A DNA stretch of 6,879 nucleotides from Sandarakinorhabdus sp. (GTDB lineage: Bacteria > Pseudomonadota > Alphaproteobacteria > Sphingomonadales > Sphingomonadaceae). Under the pieces are notes generated by a model, which saw only the letters and a list, made by a program, of their open reading frames with translations, did no database searches and was not told the DNA's origin. The stretch is taken from positions 1 through 6,879 of the forward strand of contig JALOSK010000132.1 in NCBI GenBank assembly GCA_025458465.1. The letters run 5' to 3'. Shown here one piece after another: positions 1-5,851 of this stretch (positions are counted from its first letter, which is position 1; each line of letters begins with the position of its first letter). Both the position numbers and the translations under genes were made by a program.

Positions 1-1515
1 GTCGATATCGACACTGCTCATGCGCTCCTTCACGGCGCGTTCCATGCGCAGCAGGCCAACGCGATACTGGTTTTCCAGCAGCTCGCCCACCGAACGCACG
101 CGGCGGTTGCCAAGGTTGTCGATGTCGTCGATCTCGCCCTTGCCGTCCTTCAGATCAACCAGGGTCTTCACCACGGACGCGATGTCCTCGCGGCGCAGCA
201 CGGTCACATCGTCGGCGCAGTCAAGGCCCAGACGCATGTTCATCTTCACGCGGCCCACCGCCGACAGGTCATAGCGGTCCGGATCGAAGAACAGGCCGAA
301 GAACATGGCTTCGGCGGTCTCGCGCGTCGGCGGCTCGCCGGGGCGCATGACGCGATAGATCTCGGCCAGCGCATGATCGCGCTCCTCGACCTTGTCGGCC
401 ATCAGCGTGTTGCGGATCCACGGGCCCACCGAGATGTGATCGATGTCCAGCAGTTCGATGCTGGTCTGGCCGGCGCGATCGATGCGTTCCAGATTTTCGG
501 CGGTCAGCTCGTCGCCGGCCTCGATGTAGATCTCGCCAGTGGCTTCGTTGATCAGATCGAACGCCGAATACCGGCCGAAGATTTCCTCGGTCGGGATCAG
601 CAGGTTCTTCAGCCCGGCCTTCGCCGCATCGCGCACCTTGCGCGGGGGGATCTTGGTGCCAGCTTCGAACACGATCTCGCCGGTGTCGGCGTTGACGACG
701 TCAAACGCCGGCTTGGCATTGCGCCAGTTGGCTTCATCAAACGGCACCACCCAGCCGGCATCGCCGTTCGGGCCCTGGCCGCGCACCCAGGTGACGCGGT
801 TGTAGAAGAGGTTGAGGATTTCTTCCGAATGCCAGCCCAGCGCATAAAGCAGCGTGGTCACCGGCAGCTTGCGCTTGCGGTCGATGCGGACGTTCACGAT
901 GTCCTTGGCGTCGAACTCGAAGTCCAGCCACGAACCGCGATACGGAATCACGCGGGCAGCAAACAGATACTTGCCCGAAGCATGCGTCTTGCCGCGATCA
1001 TGATCGAAGAACACGCCCGGCGAGCGGTGCATCTGCGAGACGATCACGCGCTCCGTGCCGTTGACGATGAAGGTGCCGTTCTCGGTCATGAGCGGCATGT
1101 CGCCCATGTAGACATCCTGCTCCTTGATATCGAGCACGGAGCGGGTTTCGGTGTCGGCATCCACTTCGAACACGATCAGGCGCAGCGTCACGCGCATCGG
1201 CGCCGCATAGGTCATGCCGCGCTGGCGGCACTCGTCCACGTCATACTTTGGGTCTTCAAGTTCGTAATGGACGAAGTCGAGCTCGGCCGTGCCGGCGAAA
1301 TCGCGGATCGGGAACACCGAACGCAGCGTCTTTTCCAGGCCCGAGACATAGCCGATCGCCGGGTTGGAGCGCAGGAACTGTTCATAGCTCTCGCGCTGCA
1401 CCTCGATCAGGTTGGGCATCTGCACCACTTCGCCGATCTGGCCGAAGGTCTTGCGGATGCGCCGGCGGTTGTTGAACGGCTTGACGCCCTGGGGCGGCTT
1501 CATCTGGGTGGCCAT
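1..1515 (-). CDS. rpoB: RNA polymerase beta subunit, N-terminal 505 residues (partial, 3' end off the window)
   Basis: This is the beta subunit of DNA-dependent RNA polymerase, which forms part of the catalytic cleft with beta-prime. The visible N-terminal third corresponds to the protrusion and lobe. It contains family blocks such as [18 protein letters not shown] near residue 35, [19 protein letters not shown] from about residue 154, and [10 protein letters not shown] at 193-202. The frame stays open to base 1. V159 is equivalent to E. coli V146, a minor rifampicin site. The last visible residues, [10 protein letters not shown], align with E. coli KERLSLGDLD, which ends at about residue 485. 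The main rifampicin-resistance region therefore starts roughly 20 residues beyond the edge. The start is ATG at 1515-1513 ([11 protein letters not shown]), with only a weak purine-rich stretch (GAAGGGACGAG) upstream. It lies 450 bp downstream of rplL and is probably transcribed partly by read-through of the terminator at 1786-1817. No frameshift is seen. Identity is certain. Confidence 0.98.
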   Translation of the reverse strand, partial: MATQMKPPQGVKPFNNRRRIRKTFGQIGEVVQMPNLIEVQRESYEQFLRSNPAIGYVSGLEKTLRSVFPIRDFAGTAELDFVHYELEDPKYDVDECRQRGMTYAAPMRVTLRLIVFEVDADTETRSVLDIKEQDVYMGDMPLMTENGTFIVNGTERVIVSQMHRSPGVFFDHDRGKTHASGKYLFAARVIPYRGSWLDFEFDAKDIVNVRIDRKRKLPVTTLLYALGWHSEEILNLFYNRVTWVRGQGPNGDAGWVVPFDEANWRNAKPAFDVVNADTGEIVFEAGTKIPPRKVRDAAKAGLKNLLIPTEEIFGRYSAFDLINEATGEIYIEAGDELTAENLERIDRAGQTSIELLDIDHISVGPWIRNTLMADKVEERDHALAEIYRVMRPGEPPTRETAEAMFFGLFFDPDRYDLSAVGRVKMNMRLGLDCADDVTVLRREDIASVVKTLVDLKDGKGEIDDIDNLGNRRVRSVGELLENQYRVGLLRMERAVKERMSSVDID

Positions 1516-1538
1516 GTGCTCGTTCTCGTCCCTTCAGA

Positions 1539-1557
1539 CCGGCGGGGGAACCGCCGG
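1539..1557 (-). other. hairpin in the rpoB 5' leader
   Basis: A perfect 7-bp inverted repeat, CCGGCGG (1539-1545) and CCGCCGG (1551-1557), has a 5-nt loop and lies 24 nt upstream of the rpoB ATG. It has no following U-run, so it is not a terminator. It could be an mRNA structure that affects stability or initiation. No function is shown by sequence alone. Confidence 0.5.
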
Positions 1558-1648
1558 GAAAACAGCAAAAACCGCACGTCATTCCCGCAGACTGCGGCAA
1601 TGTCGCACGGTCACTGGCGATTGGTGTCCCGCTGGCCTTCCTCCGTCG

Positions 1649-1671
1649 CGGCCCGATCGCTTGGCGGGCCG
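1649..1671 (-). other. hairpin in the rplL-rpoB intercistronic region
   Basis: A perfect 7-bp inverted repeat, CGGCCCG (1649-1655) and CGGGCCG (1665-1671), encloses a 9-nt loop. It lies between the rplL-rpoB terminator and the rpoB start. There is no U-tract, so it is probably an RNA structure or processing element. Chance occurrence is possible in such G+C-rich DNA. Confidence 0.4.
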
Positions 1672-1727
1672 TGTCTCGAAAACCAGTGGGCCGGCAGCAG
1701 AATCACCCGCCGCCGATCAGTGGAGCG

Positions 1728-1756
1728 CGTATAGGCGCTTTGTTGGAGATGGGGAA
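1728..1756 (-). promoter_or_regulatory. weak candidate promoter for rpoB
   Basis: On the minus strand TATACG (1733-1728) resembles a -10 box. Seventeen bases upstream, TTCCCC (1756-1751) is a poor -35 box with 3 of 6 matches. It sits just downstream of the intrinsic terminator, where an internal rpoB promoter would make sense. The -35 match is weak and this is a tentative call. Confidence 0.22.
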
Positions 1757-1785
1757 GAGGGTGCGGCGTTTGTCGCGGACACGCA

Positions 1786-1817
1786 AAAGGGGCGGCCCTT
1801 GATGGGGCCGCCCCTTT
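1786..1817 (-). terminator. intrinsic terminator or attenuator between rplL and rpoB
   Basis: A perfect 13-bp inverted repeat, AAAGGGGCGGCCC (1786-1798) and GGGCCGCCCCTTT (1805-1817), has a 6-nt loop. In minus-strand RNA the 3' arm runs directly into a UUUU tract (1788-1785), the classic Rho-independent form. It lies between rplL and rpoB, the place where E. coli has a partial terminator that makes r-protein mRNA exceed rpoBC mRNA. A partial attenuator here is therefore likely. The plus-strand tail (TTTCGTTCT) is less convincing, so the element is assigned to the minus strand. How much transcription reads through cannot be seen. Confidence 0.85.
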
Positions 1818-1836
1818 CGTTCTGGCTTGGCCGGGC

Positions 1837-1851
1837 CGCGGCAAAGCCGCG
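1837..1851 (-). other. small hairpin upstream of the rplL-rpoB terminator
   Basis: CGCGGC (1837-1842) and GCCGCG (1846-1851) form a perfect 6-bp stem with a 3-nt loop. It lies between the rplL stop codon and the terminator and may be part of the intercistronic RNA structure. It is short enough to arise by chance. Confidence 0.35.
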
Positions 1852-1870
1852 TCCTGACGTCGAACGGGTT

Positions 1871-1898
1871 CCGGTTGGGCGCTGAAGCGCCCGCCCGG
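1871..1898 (-). other. extended hairpin downstream of rplL
   Basis: A 6-bp GGGCGC/GCGCCC stem (1877-1882 with 1887-1892) has a 4-nt loop. An outer 4-bp CCGG/CCGG helix (1871-1874 with 1895-1898) extends it across a 2x2 internal loop. It lies in the 3' trailer of rplL upstream of the main terminator. It may stabilise or mark processing of the rplJL mRNA, but no function is shown. Confidence 0.45.
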
Positions 1899-1925
1899 CC
1901 CCGCCGGCCGTGCTTGCCGGAGTCG

Positions 1926-1950
1926 GCAAACAGCGCTGCGCGCTATTTGC
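1926..1950 (-). other. 11-bp hairpin immediately after rplL
   Basis: In minus-strand RNA, GCAAAUAGCGC (1950-1940) pairs with GCGCUGUUUGC (1936-1926) over 11 bp, including one G-U wobble, with a 3-nt loop. It starts 15 nt after the rplL stop codon. It is followed by mixed sequence rather than a U-run, so it looks more like an mRNA 3'-end protecting or processing hairpin than a strong terminator. Confidence 0.5.
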
Positions 1951-1965
1951 TCACCCGGCGGCGCA

Positions 1966-2340
1966 TCACTTCAGTTCAACAGTGGCGCCGGCTTCTTCCA
2001 GCTGCTTCTTGAACTTTTCGGCATCAGCCTTGGACACGCCTTCCTTGACGGCCTTCGGGGCGCCTTCGACCAGCGCCTTGGCTTCGGTCAGGCCCAGGCC
2101 GGTGATGGCGCGGACTTCCTTGATGACGTTGATCTTCTTGCCGCCGTCGCCGGTCAGCACCACGTCGAACTCGGTCTTTTCTTCGGCGGCCGGAGCAGCG
2201 GCAGCAGCCGGGCCAGCGGCAACGGCCACGGCGGCAGCGGCGGACACGCCCCACTTTTCTTCCAGCAGCTTGGCGAGTTCGGCAGCTTCCAGCACGGTCA
2301 GAGCGGACAGCTGGTCAACGATTGCGTTCAGGTCAGCCAT
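1966..2340 (-). CDS. rplL: 50S ribosomal protein L7/L12
   Basis: This is the stalk protein of the large ribosomal subunit. Its dimers bind the L10 C-terminal helix and recruit and stimulate the translational GTPases. The 124-residue length is normal. The N-terminal dimerisation and L10-binding region (about residues 1-33) includes [17 protein letters not shown]. It is followed by a flexible Ala/Pro-rich hinge (about 34-52). The C-terminal domain, from KTEFDVVL onward, contains the conserved [19 protein letters not shown] block that contacts GTPases, and the protein ends GATVELK. GGAGA (2351-2347) sits 6 nt upstream of the ATG at 2340. The gene lies 57 bp downstream of rplJ with no terminator between, so the two are co-transcribed. 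In other bacteria L12 is translationally controlled together with L10. Confidence 0.99.
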   Translation of the reverse strand: MADLNAIVDQLSALTVLEAAELAKLLEEKWGVSAAAAVAVAAGPAAAAAPAAEEKTEFDVVLTGDGGKKINVIKEVRAITGLGLTEAKALVEGAPKAVKEGVSKADAEKFKKQLEEAGATVELK

Positions 2341-2377
2341 GGTAATTCTCCAGTGTTTTCAGAAGGTCTGTGGTTGG

Positions 2378-2393
2378 TTGTTCGATTGTTCGA
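2378..2393 (-). repeat. two tandem 8-bp repeats in the rplJ-rplL gap
   Basis: TTGTTCGA occurs twice head-to-tail (2378-2385 and 2386-2393) in the 57-bp gap, a few bases after the rplJ stop codon. It is short and A+T-richer than its surroundings. It may be simple slippage, and no function can be assigned. Confidence 0.5.
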
Positions 2394-2397
2394 AGGC

Positions 2398-2913
2398 TTA
2401 CGCGGCTTCCTTGTCGCCATAGGCGGCAAAGACGCGGGCCAGCTTGGCCGCCGGGGCGGTCGACAGCTGGGCCAGCTTGGTGGCCGGCGCGTTGATGAGG
2501 CCCACCAGCTTGGCGCGCAGTTCATCCAGCGACGGCAGTTCGGCCAGCGCCTTGACGCCGTTCACGTCGAGAACGGTGCCACCCATGGCGCCGCCCACGA
2601 TTTCGAACTTGTCATTGCCCTTGGCAAATTCCACCGCGATCTTGGCAGCGGCCACCGGATCGGCGGACGTGGCCAGGCCCACCGGGCCGGTCAGCATATC
2701 GCCGATCGGCTGGTAGGGGGTGCCTTCGAGCGCGATGCGCGCGAGGCGATTCTTCGTCACCTTGTAGCTGGCGCCAGCGGCGCGCATCTTGTTCCTGAGG
2801 TCGCTCGACTGGGCGACGGTCAGGCCATGATTGCGCGTGACCACCACGACCGACGTTTCGGTCAGCGTCTTGGCCAGGCTGGAGACGGCTTCGGCTTTCT
2901 GGGCGCGATCCAT
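2398..2913 (-). CDS. rplJ: 50S ribosomal protein L10
   Basis: L10 anchors the L7/L12 dimers to 23S rRNA at the base of the GTPase-associated stalk. In well-studied bacteria the L10-L12 complex also represses its own mRNA. The product is 171 residues, close to the usual 165-175. The N-terminal rRNA-binding domain includes [19 protein letters not shown] and the basic [13 protein letters not shown] segment (residues 50-62). The C-terminal helix that carries L7/L12 ends [16 protein letters not shown]. The frame is open upstream to 2997, but the ATG at 2913 (MDRAQKAEA, the usual L10 start) has GGAGT (2922-2918) at good spacing and is chosen. The gene begins a unit with rplL. A 437-bp gap separates it from rplA, with a terminator, a candidate promoter and a structured leader. 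Confidence 0.98.
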   Translation of the reverse strand: MDRAQKAEAVSSLAKTLTETSVVVVTRNHGLTVAQSSDLRNKMRAAGASYKVTKNRLARIALEGTPYQPIGDMLTGPVGLATSADPVAAAKIAVEFAKGNDKFEIVGGAMGGTVLDVNGVKALAELPSLDELRAKLVGLINAPATKLAQLSTAPAAKLARVFAAYGDKEAA

Positions 2914-2923
2914 GCTCACTCCA

Positions 2924-2946
2924 TTGCACGTTTCGCCCCGGTGCAA
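2924..2946 (-). promoter_or_regulatory. hairpin just upstream of the rplJ ribosome-binding site
   Basis: TTGCAC (2924-2929) and GTGCAA (2941-2946) form a 6-bp stem with an 11-nt loop. Its 3' arm in the minus-strand mRNA ends 1 nt before the GGAGT Shine-Dalgarno sequence of rplJ. Such a position would suit translational control by L10, but the structure itself is modest and the link is inference. Confidence 0.35.
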
Positions 2947-2974
2947 GCCCGAATGGGCCGGCGGCGGGGCCGGA

Positions 2975-3000
2975 CTGGCACGGCATCGCTGCCGCACCGG
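2975..3000 (-). promoter_or_regulatory. GCGA-capped hairpin in the rplJ leader, proximal copy
   Basis: CGGCA (2981-2985) and TGCCG (2990-2994) form a 5-bp stem capped, in minus-strand RNA, by a GCGA tetraloop of the GNRA class. A second 4-bp helix (2975-2978 with 2997-3000, one G-U pair) extends it across a CA/CA internal loop. It lies about 60 nt upstream of the rplJ start and is a candidate part of an L10 autoregulatory leader. The protein-binding role is inferred from known rplJ leaders elsewhere, not from recognised consensus bases. Confidence 0.4.
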
Positions 3001-3218
3001 CTCATTGAGCCTTGCGCCTGCCGATCACCACGATGGGAGAGGAAGCAGGCACCAGGCCCGCCCGAAGAGGATCGCTTGTCTACACGCAGCAACTGCCGCA
3101 TACAGACCGGAGGCAGGCCAATGGCCGCTCCGAAAAACTTGCCTCGTCTCATGCAGGCCCAGTTGGCTTAAGGGCCCATTCTTGCGAACGCTGCCCACCT
3201 GCAATCTCGGACGGTCGC

Positions 3219-3236
3219 CCGGGCATCGCTGCCCGG
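3219..3236 (-). promoter_or_regulatory. GCGA-capped hairpin in the rplJ leader, distal copy
   Basis: CCGGGCA (3219-3225) and TGCCCGG (3230-3236) form a perfect 7-bp stem with a GCGA tetraloop in minus-strand RNA. Its core of 12 bases (3222-3233) is identical to the core of the hairpin at 2982-2993. If the promoter at 3249-3277 is used, this hairpin would be almost the first element of the transcript. Confidence 0.45.
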
Positions 3237-3248
3237 AACGGATGCGGC

Positions 3249-3277
3249 CCGATAGGGAAGCGGCGCGCCAGAGTCAA
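3249..3277 (-). promoter_or_regulatory. candidate promoter for rplJ-rplL
   Basis: On the minus strand TTGACT (3277-3272) and TATCGG (3254-3249) are separated by 17 bp. This is a good -35 box with a fair -10 box of the sigma70 type. It lies just downstream of the terminator that closes the rplKA unit, and it would give a leader of about 330 nt before rplJ. A start here fits a separate rplJL(-rpoB) transcription unit. No other candidate in the gap looked better. Confidence 0.4.
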
Positions 3278-3305
3278 GCAAAAGGGCCCATCAAGCAAAA
3301 GGGCC
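3274..3305. repeat. 15-bp direct repeat covering the terminator tail
   Basis: TCAAGCAAAAGGGCC occurs at 3274-3288 and again at 3291-3305, separated by 2 bp. The right copy contains the distal arm and U-tract of the rplA terminator. The left copy repeats the U-tract without the matching stem and runs into the candidate rplJ -35 box. It looks like a local duplication of the terminator end. Confidence 0.85.
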
Positions 3306-3330
3306 GGGCGACATGGTCCCCCGGCCCCTT
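3298..3330 (-). terminator. intrinsic terminator after rplA
   Basis: In minus-strand RNA, AAGGGGCCGGG (3330-3320) pairs with CCCGGCCCUUU (3308-3298) over 11 bp including one G-U, with an 11-nt loop that can itself close by GAC/GUC. The distal arm runs into UUUU (3300-3297). It starts 20 nt after the rplA stop codon and is well placed to end the tRNA-Trp-secE-nusG-rplKA transcript. Confidence 0.8.
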
Positions 3331-3350
3331 CATTGTTCAGGCAGGCTGGA

Positions 3351-4049
3351 TCAGCCGGCGAAGCCCGCCGAGGCCGGATCCACCTTGATGCCGGCGCCCA
3401 TGGTCGAGCTGACGGCAACCTTGAGCAGATACTTGCCCTTGGCGCCCGACGGCTTGGCCTTGACGACCGCATCGACCAGCGCATCGAAGTTGGCGCGCAG
3501 GGCGTCCTGTTCAAAGCTGGCCTTGCCCAGGATGCCGTGGATGATGCCGGCCTTCTCGACGCGATATTCGATCTGGCCGCCCTTGGCCGCCTTCACGGCT
3601 TCGCCAACGTTCATCGTCACGGTGCCCAGCTTCGGGTTCGGCATCAGGCCCTTGGGACCCAGCACCTTGCCGAGGCGGCCCACCAGGCCCATCATGTCGG
3701 GCGTGGCGATGCAGCGGTCGAAATCGATGGTGCCACCCTGCACGAGTTCGAGCAGGTCTTCGGCGCCCACCACGTCGGCGCCGGCCGCCTTGGCTTCATC
3801 AGCCTTGGCACCGCGGGCGAACACGCCCACGCGCACGGTCTTGCCGGTGCCCTTGGGCAGGGTGACGACACCGCGCACCATCTGGTCGGCATGGCGGGGA
3901 TCAACGCCCAGGTTCAGCGAGACTTCGATGGTCTCGTCGAACTTGGCGGTGGCCAGGCTCTTCACCAGCGCCAGCGCTTCGTCGATCGGATAAAGCTTCT
4001 CGCGGTCAACCGCGGCGGTCAGGGCCTTGGCCTTCTTGGTCATCGCCAT
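3351..4049 (-). CDS. rplA: 50S ribosomal protein L1
   Basis: L1 binds helices 76-78 of 23S rRNA and forms the mobile L1 stalk that helps release E-site tRNA. In other bacteria it also represses translation of rplK-rplA. The product is 232 residues, the normal length. Conserved segments include [11 protein letters not shown] (20-30), [21 protein letters not shown] (36-56, L1 signature region), [12 protein letters not shown], and the [21 protein letters not shown] stretch (124-144) in the central domain. The protein ends in a C-terminal [12 protein letters not shown]. The frame is open to 4073, overlapping rplK. ATG at 4049 (MAMTKKAK) is preferred over ATG at 4043 because GGAGGG (4063-4058) is 8 nt from it instead of 14. 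The gene starts 4 bp after the rplK stop, so translational coupling is likely. Confidence 0.98.
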   Translation of the reverse strand: MAMTKKAKALTAAVDREKLYPIDEALALVKSLATAKFDETIEVSLNLGVDPRHADQMVRGVVTLPKGTGKTVRVGVFARGAKADEAKAAGADVVGAEDLLELVQGGTIDFDRCIATPDMMGLVGRLGKVLGPKGLMPNPKLGTVTMNVGEAVKAAKGGQIEYRVEKAGIIHGILGKASFEQDALRANFDALVDAVVKAKPSGAKGKYLLKVAVSSTMGAGIKVDPASAGFAG

Positions 4050-4053
4050 TGGA

Positions 4054-4488
4054 TCAGCCCTCCACCACTTCAAGGCCCATCGCGCGGGCCGAACCTTCGA
4101 TGGTCTTCATCGCCATCTCGATGCTGTTCGCGTTCAGATCGGGCATCTTCTGCTCGGCGATGGCGCGGATCTGCGACTGCTTGATCTTGGCGACGGCTGC
4201 GCCCTTGCCCGGCGTGGTGCTGCCCGACTTCAGGCCGGCGGCCTGCTTGATCAGGTAGCTGGCCGGCGGCAGCTTGGTGATGAAGCTGAACGACCGGTCC
4301 GCATAGACGGTGATCACCGTCGGGATCGGCGTGCCCTTTTCCAGGCTTTCCGTCTTGGCGTTGAAGGCCTTGCAGAATTCCATGATGTTGACGCCGCGCT
4401 GGCCCAGTGCCGGGCCGATCGGCGGCGAGGGGTTGGCCTGGCCGGCCTTCACCTGCAGCTTGATGTAACCTGTGATCTTCTTGGCCAT
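4054..4488 (-). CDS. rplK: 50S ribosomal protein L11
   Basis: L11 binds the GTPase-associated centre of 23S rRNA (helices 43-44) and affects elongation-factor GTPase action. It is the target region for thiostrepton and is needed by RelA in the stringent response. The 144-residue length is typical. The N-terminal domain has the proline-rich [20 protein letters not shown] block (20-39), with the prolines implicated in thiostrepton and factor contacts. The rRNA-binding C-terminal domain includes [16 protein letters not shown] (75-90) and [30 protein letters not shown] (4501-4496) lies 7 nt from the ATG at 4488. It is 72 bp downstream of nusG with no terminator and 4 bp upstream of rplA, the standard rplKA pair. 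Confidence 0.99.
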   Translation of the reverse strand: MAKKITGYIKLQVKAGQANPSPPIGPALGQRGVNIMEFCKAFNAKTESLEKGTPIPTVITVYADRSFSFITKLPPASYLIKQAAGLKSGSTTPGKGAAVAKIKQSQIRAIAEQKMPDLNANSIEMAMKTIEGSARAMGLEVVEG

Positions 4489-4517
4489 GTGGCCACTCCT
4501 TGCTTTGCGGTCATGAC

Positions 4518-4534
4518 GGCCGGGGCAACCGGCC
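4518..4534 (-). other. hairpin in the nusG-rplK gap
   Basis: GGCCGG (4518-4523) and CCGGCC (4529-4534) form a perfect 6-bp stem with a 5-nt loop, about 30 nt before the rplK start. There is no U-run. L1 represses rplK through a leader structure in E. coli, so this could be a target or processing site, but the L1-type recognition bases were not identified. Confidence 0.35.
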
Positions 4535-4560
4535 TCCCGCAGTGGGGATGGAAGGCTGAA

Positions 4561-5097
4561 TTACTTCTGCTTTTCCACCTGTTCGAAGCCCAGTTCGACG
4601 GGCGTGGCCCGGCCGAAGATGGACACCGAAACCTTGACGCGACCATGGTCGTAATCGATTTCCTCGACCAGGCCGTTGAAACTGGCGAACGGGCCATCGA
4701 GCACGCGAACGCTGTCGCCGATCTCGAAATTGGCCTTCCTCTTGATCTTGGCCGCAGGGGTTTCCTCCTGCTTGGTGTTCAGCATGCGGGCGGCTTCGGC
4801 TTCCGAAACCGGCTGCGGCTTGTTCTGCTGGCCCAGGAAGCCGGTCACCTTCGGCGTGTTGCGCACGAGGTGATAGACATCATCGGTCATCGCCAGCTTG
4901 GCCAGCACATAGCCCGGCATCGACTTGCGCTCGACCTGGCGCTTCTTGCCCTTCACCACCTCGGTGACGGTTTCGGCCGGCACCTCGACGGCTTCGATGA
5001 AGCCTTCAAGGCCCATGCGCCGGGCTTCGGAAAGGATCGATTCCTTCACCTTGTTCTCGAAGCCCGAATAGGCGTGGATGATGTACCAGCGCGCCAT
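4561..5097 (-). CDS. nusG: transcription termination/antitermination factor NusG
   Basis: NusG binds the RNA polymerase clamp, suppresses pausing, stimulates Rho, and bridges to ribosomal S10. The product is 178 residues, typical length. The NGN domain (about 1-105) starts MARWYIIHAYSGFENKVKESI and holds the conserved SMPGYVLAKLAM (59-70) and LVRNTPKVTGFLG (77-89) blocks. A charged linker (about 100-124) leads to the KOW domain (about 126-178), with EIGDSVRVLDGPFASFNG and ending VELGFEQVEKQK. The ATG at 5097 has a weak GGGGA stretch just upstream. The gene lies 28 bp after secE in the conserved secE-nusG pair and is followed by rplK. No insertion or missing motif is seen. Confidence 0.99.
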   Translation of the reverse strand: MARWYIIHAYSGFENKVKESILSEARRMGLEGFIEAVEVPAETVTEVVKGKKRQVERKSMPGYVLAKLAMTDDVYHLVRNTPKVTGFLGQQNKPQPVSEAEAARMLNTKQEETPAAKIKRKANFEIGDSVRVLDGPFASFNGLVEEIDYDHGRVKVSVSIFGRATPVELGFEQVEKQK

Positions 5098-5125
5098 AAT
5101 GTCCCCAATTGCCTTCAGGTCGCTC

Positions 5126-5353
5126 TCAGGCCGCCAGGCCCAGCAGGAATTTCACGGTGCGGCCCAGCAACTGGTCCACACCCAGGAAGAACAGCGACAG
5201 CACGCTGGTCATGATCAGCACCATGATGGTCATGCGCACCGTCTCGCCGCTTGTCGGCCAGGCGATCTTGCGGCCCTCGGTCTGCACCTGGCGCACGAAT
5301 TCGGCCGGGGAGGTCCCGGGCGCCTTCGTCTCGTTTGCCTTTGCGTCACTCAC
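5126..5353 (-). CDS. secE: preprotein translocase subunit SecE
   Basis: SecE is the small essential subunit that clamps SecY in the inner-membrane Sec translocon. The product is 75 residues, the short single-span form common outside Enterobacteriaceae, where E. coli SecE has three spans. A disordered N-terminus (1-15) is followed by an amphipathic helix (about 17-29). The conserved EGRKIAWPTSGETVRMT turn (26-42) comes next, then one membrane segment (about 42-60, IMVLIMTSVLSLFFLGV) and a short C-terminal helix. The start is GTG at 5353. An in-frame stop lies at 5386-5384, no ATG intervenes, and GAGG (5366-5363) is 9 nt upstream. It lies 195 bp from tRNA-Trp and 28 bp before nusG. Confidence 0.97.
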   Translation of the reverse strand: MSDAKANETKAPGTSPAEFVRQVQTEGRKIAWPTSGETVRMTIMVLIMTSVLSLFFLGVDQLLGRTVKFLLGLAA

Positions 5354-5507
5354 CAGAACAATCCTCGTGCCAATCGCGGCCCATCATCGTCACGGCGAAT
5401 CGCACCGCCGGGCCAAGCCCGTCCCTGCAAACGCCAAGAACCGGCACGGGCATTCACCCGAAGCCGGCCAGCCAACCTTGCGCGCGCCACCTGCAACCAC
5501 CCGGAAC

Positions 5508-5530
5508 GACAACGAAATCAGTTCGTTGTC
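5508..5530 (-). other. 9-bp hairpin between tRNA-Trp and secE
   Basis: GACAACGAA (5508-5516) and TTCGTTGTC (5522-5530) are perfectly complementary with a 5-nt loop. In minus-strand RNA the hairpin begins 18 nt after the encoded CCA of tRNA-Trp. It is A/U-containing, unlike most of the surroundings, and has no clean U-run. It is probably a processing or attenuating structure in the tRNA-secE-nusG transcript. Confidence 0.5.
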
Positions 5531-5548
5531 ATCACCCGGTGCAGCGGC

Positions 5549-5624
5549 TGGCAGGAGTGGAGGGGCTCGAACCCCCGGCCCTCGGTTTTGGAGACCGATG
5601 CTCTACCAACTGAGCTACACTCCT
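5549..5624 (-). tRNA. tRNA-Trp (anticodon CCA), CCA tail encoded
   Basis: The minus strand folds into a full cloverleaf of 76 nt. The acceptor stem is AGGAGTG (5624-5618) with CACTCCT (5559-5553). The D stem is GCTC/GAGC with loop AGTTGGTA. The anticodon stem is TCGGT/ACCGA with loop CTCCAAA, placing anticodon CCA at 5591-5589, which decodes UGG. The variable loop is GGGCC and the T arm has loop TTCGAGC. Discriminator G (5552) is followed by genomically encoded CCA (5551-5549). The strong promoter at 5640-5668 starts about 9 nt upstream. A tRNA-Trp directly ahead of secE-nusG is a known arrangement in proteobacteria, so co-transcription with secE is expected. Confidence 0.97.
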
Positions 5625-5639
5625 GTGCGCGAGGAGCGG

Positions 5640-5668
5640 GCTATAGTGAGGCCGCCAGCGAGGCGCAA
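5640..5668 (-). promoter_or_regulatory. promoter of tRNA-Trp / secE-nusG unit
   Basis: On the minus strand TTGCGC (5668-5663) and TATAGC (5645-5640) are separated by exactly 17 bp. Transcription would start near 5633, about 9 nt before the tRNA 5' end. This is a good sigma70-type match in the only place expected for the unit. No better promoter was seen in the 195 bp before secE, so secE and nusG probably depend on it. Confidence 0.7.
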
Positions 5669-5696
5669 GAGGCTGGAAAGCAGAGGCTGGAAAGCA
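5669..5696. repeat. two perfect tandem 14-bp repeats upstream of the tRNA-Trp promoter
   Basis: GAGGCTGGAAAGCA occurs twice without a gap (5669-5682 and 5683-5696). The array abuts the -35 box of the tRNA-Trp promoter, the position used by UP elements or activators. The unit is not A+T-rich, so a classical UP element is unlikely. Confidence 0.9.
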
Positions 5697-5727
5697 GGGC
5701 GCCTGCGCACGGCATGTGCAGTGGCCG

Positions 5728-5756
5728 TTGAAACCACGCGACGCCTGCCGTAAAGC
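5728..5756 (+). promoter_or_regulatory. promoter of tRNA-Gly
   Basis: TTGAAA (5728-5733) and TAAAGC (5751-5756) are separated by 17 bp. A start around 5763 would be about 3 nt before the mature tRNA. The two boxes, ideal spacing and position make this a good sigma70-type promoter. It is divergent from the tRNA-Trp promoter, with about 60 bp between the two -35 boxes. Confidence 0.65.
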
Positions 5757-5765
5757 AGCGCCAGC

Positions 5766-5839
<74 letters not shown>

Positions 5840-5851
5840 AGCGCAGCCCGT

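Noticed and set aside
1..60. Rifampicin-resistance region of rpoB
   Set aside because: Alignment of the last visible residues with E. coli RpoB places the window edge about 20 residues before that region, so no resistance call can be made.
373..1734. 453-codon open frame on the plus strand antisense to rpoB
   Set aside because: It lies opposite the well-supported rpoB frame and has no recognisable domain. Long antisense frames are common opposite G+C-rich genes with strong third-position bias.
2914..2997. N-terminal extension of L10 to 2997
   Set aside because: The 28 extra residues are Arg/Pro/Cys-rich and unlike L10. The ATG at 2913 has a good Shine-Dalgarno sequence and gives the normal family start.
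2353..3171. 272-codon plus-strand open frame antisense to rplJ
   Set aside because: It overlaps rplJ fully and its leader, and its low-complexity composition fits an antisense shadow.
3012..4184. 390-codon plus-strand open frame across the rplJ leader and rplA
   Set aside because: It is antisense to rplA, crosses the terminator and promoter region, and encodes His/Gly/Ala/Arg-rich sequence without family motifs.
4027..5214. 395-codon plus-strand open frame antisense to rplK and nusG
   Set aside because: It is the shadow of three conserved minus-strand genes, with no recognisable protein family and no convincing ribosome-binding site.
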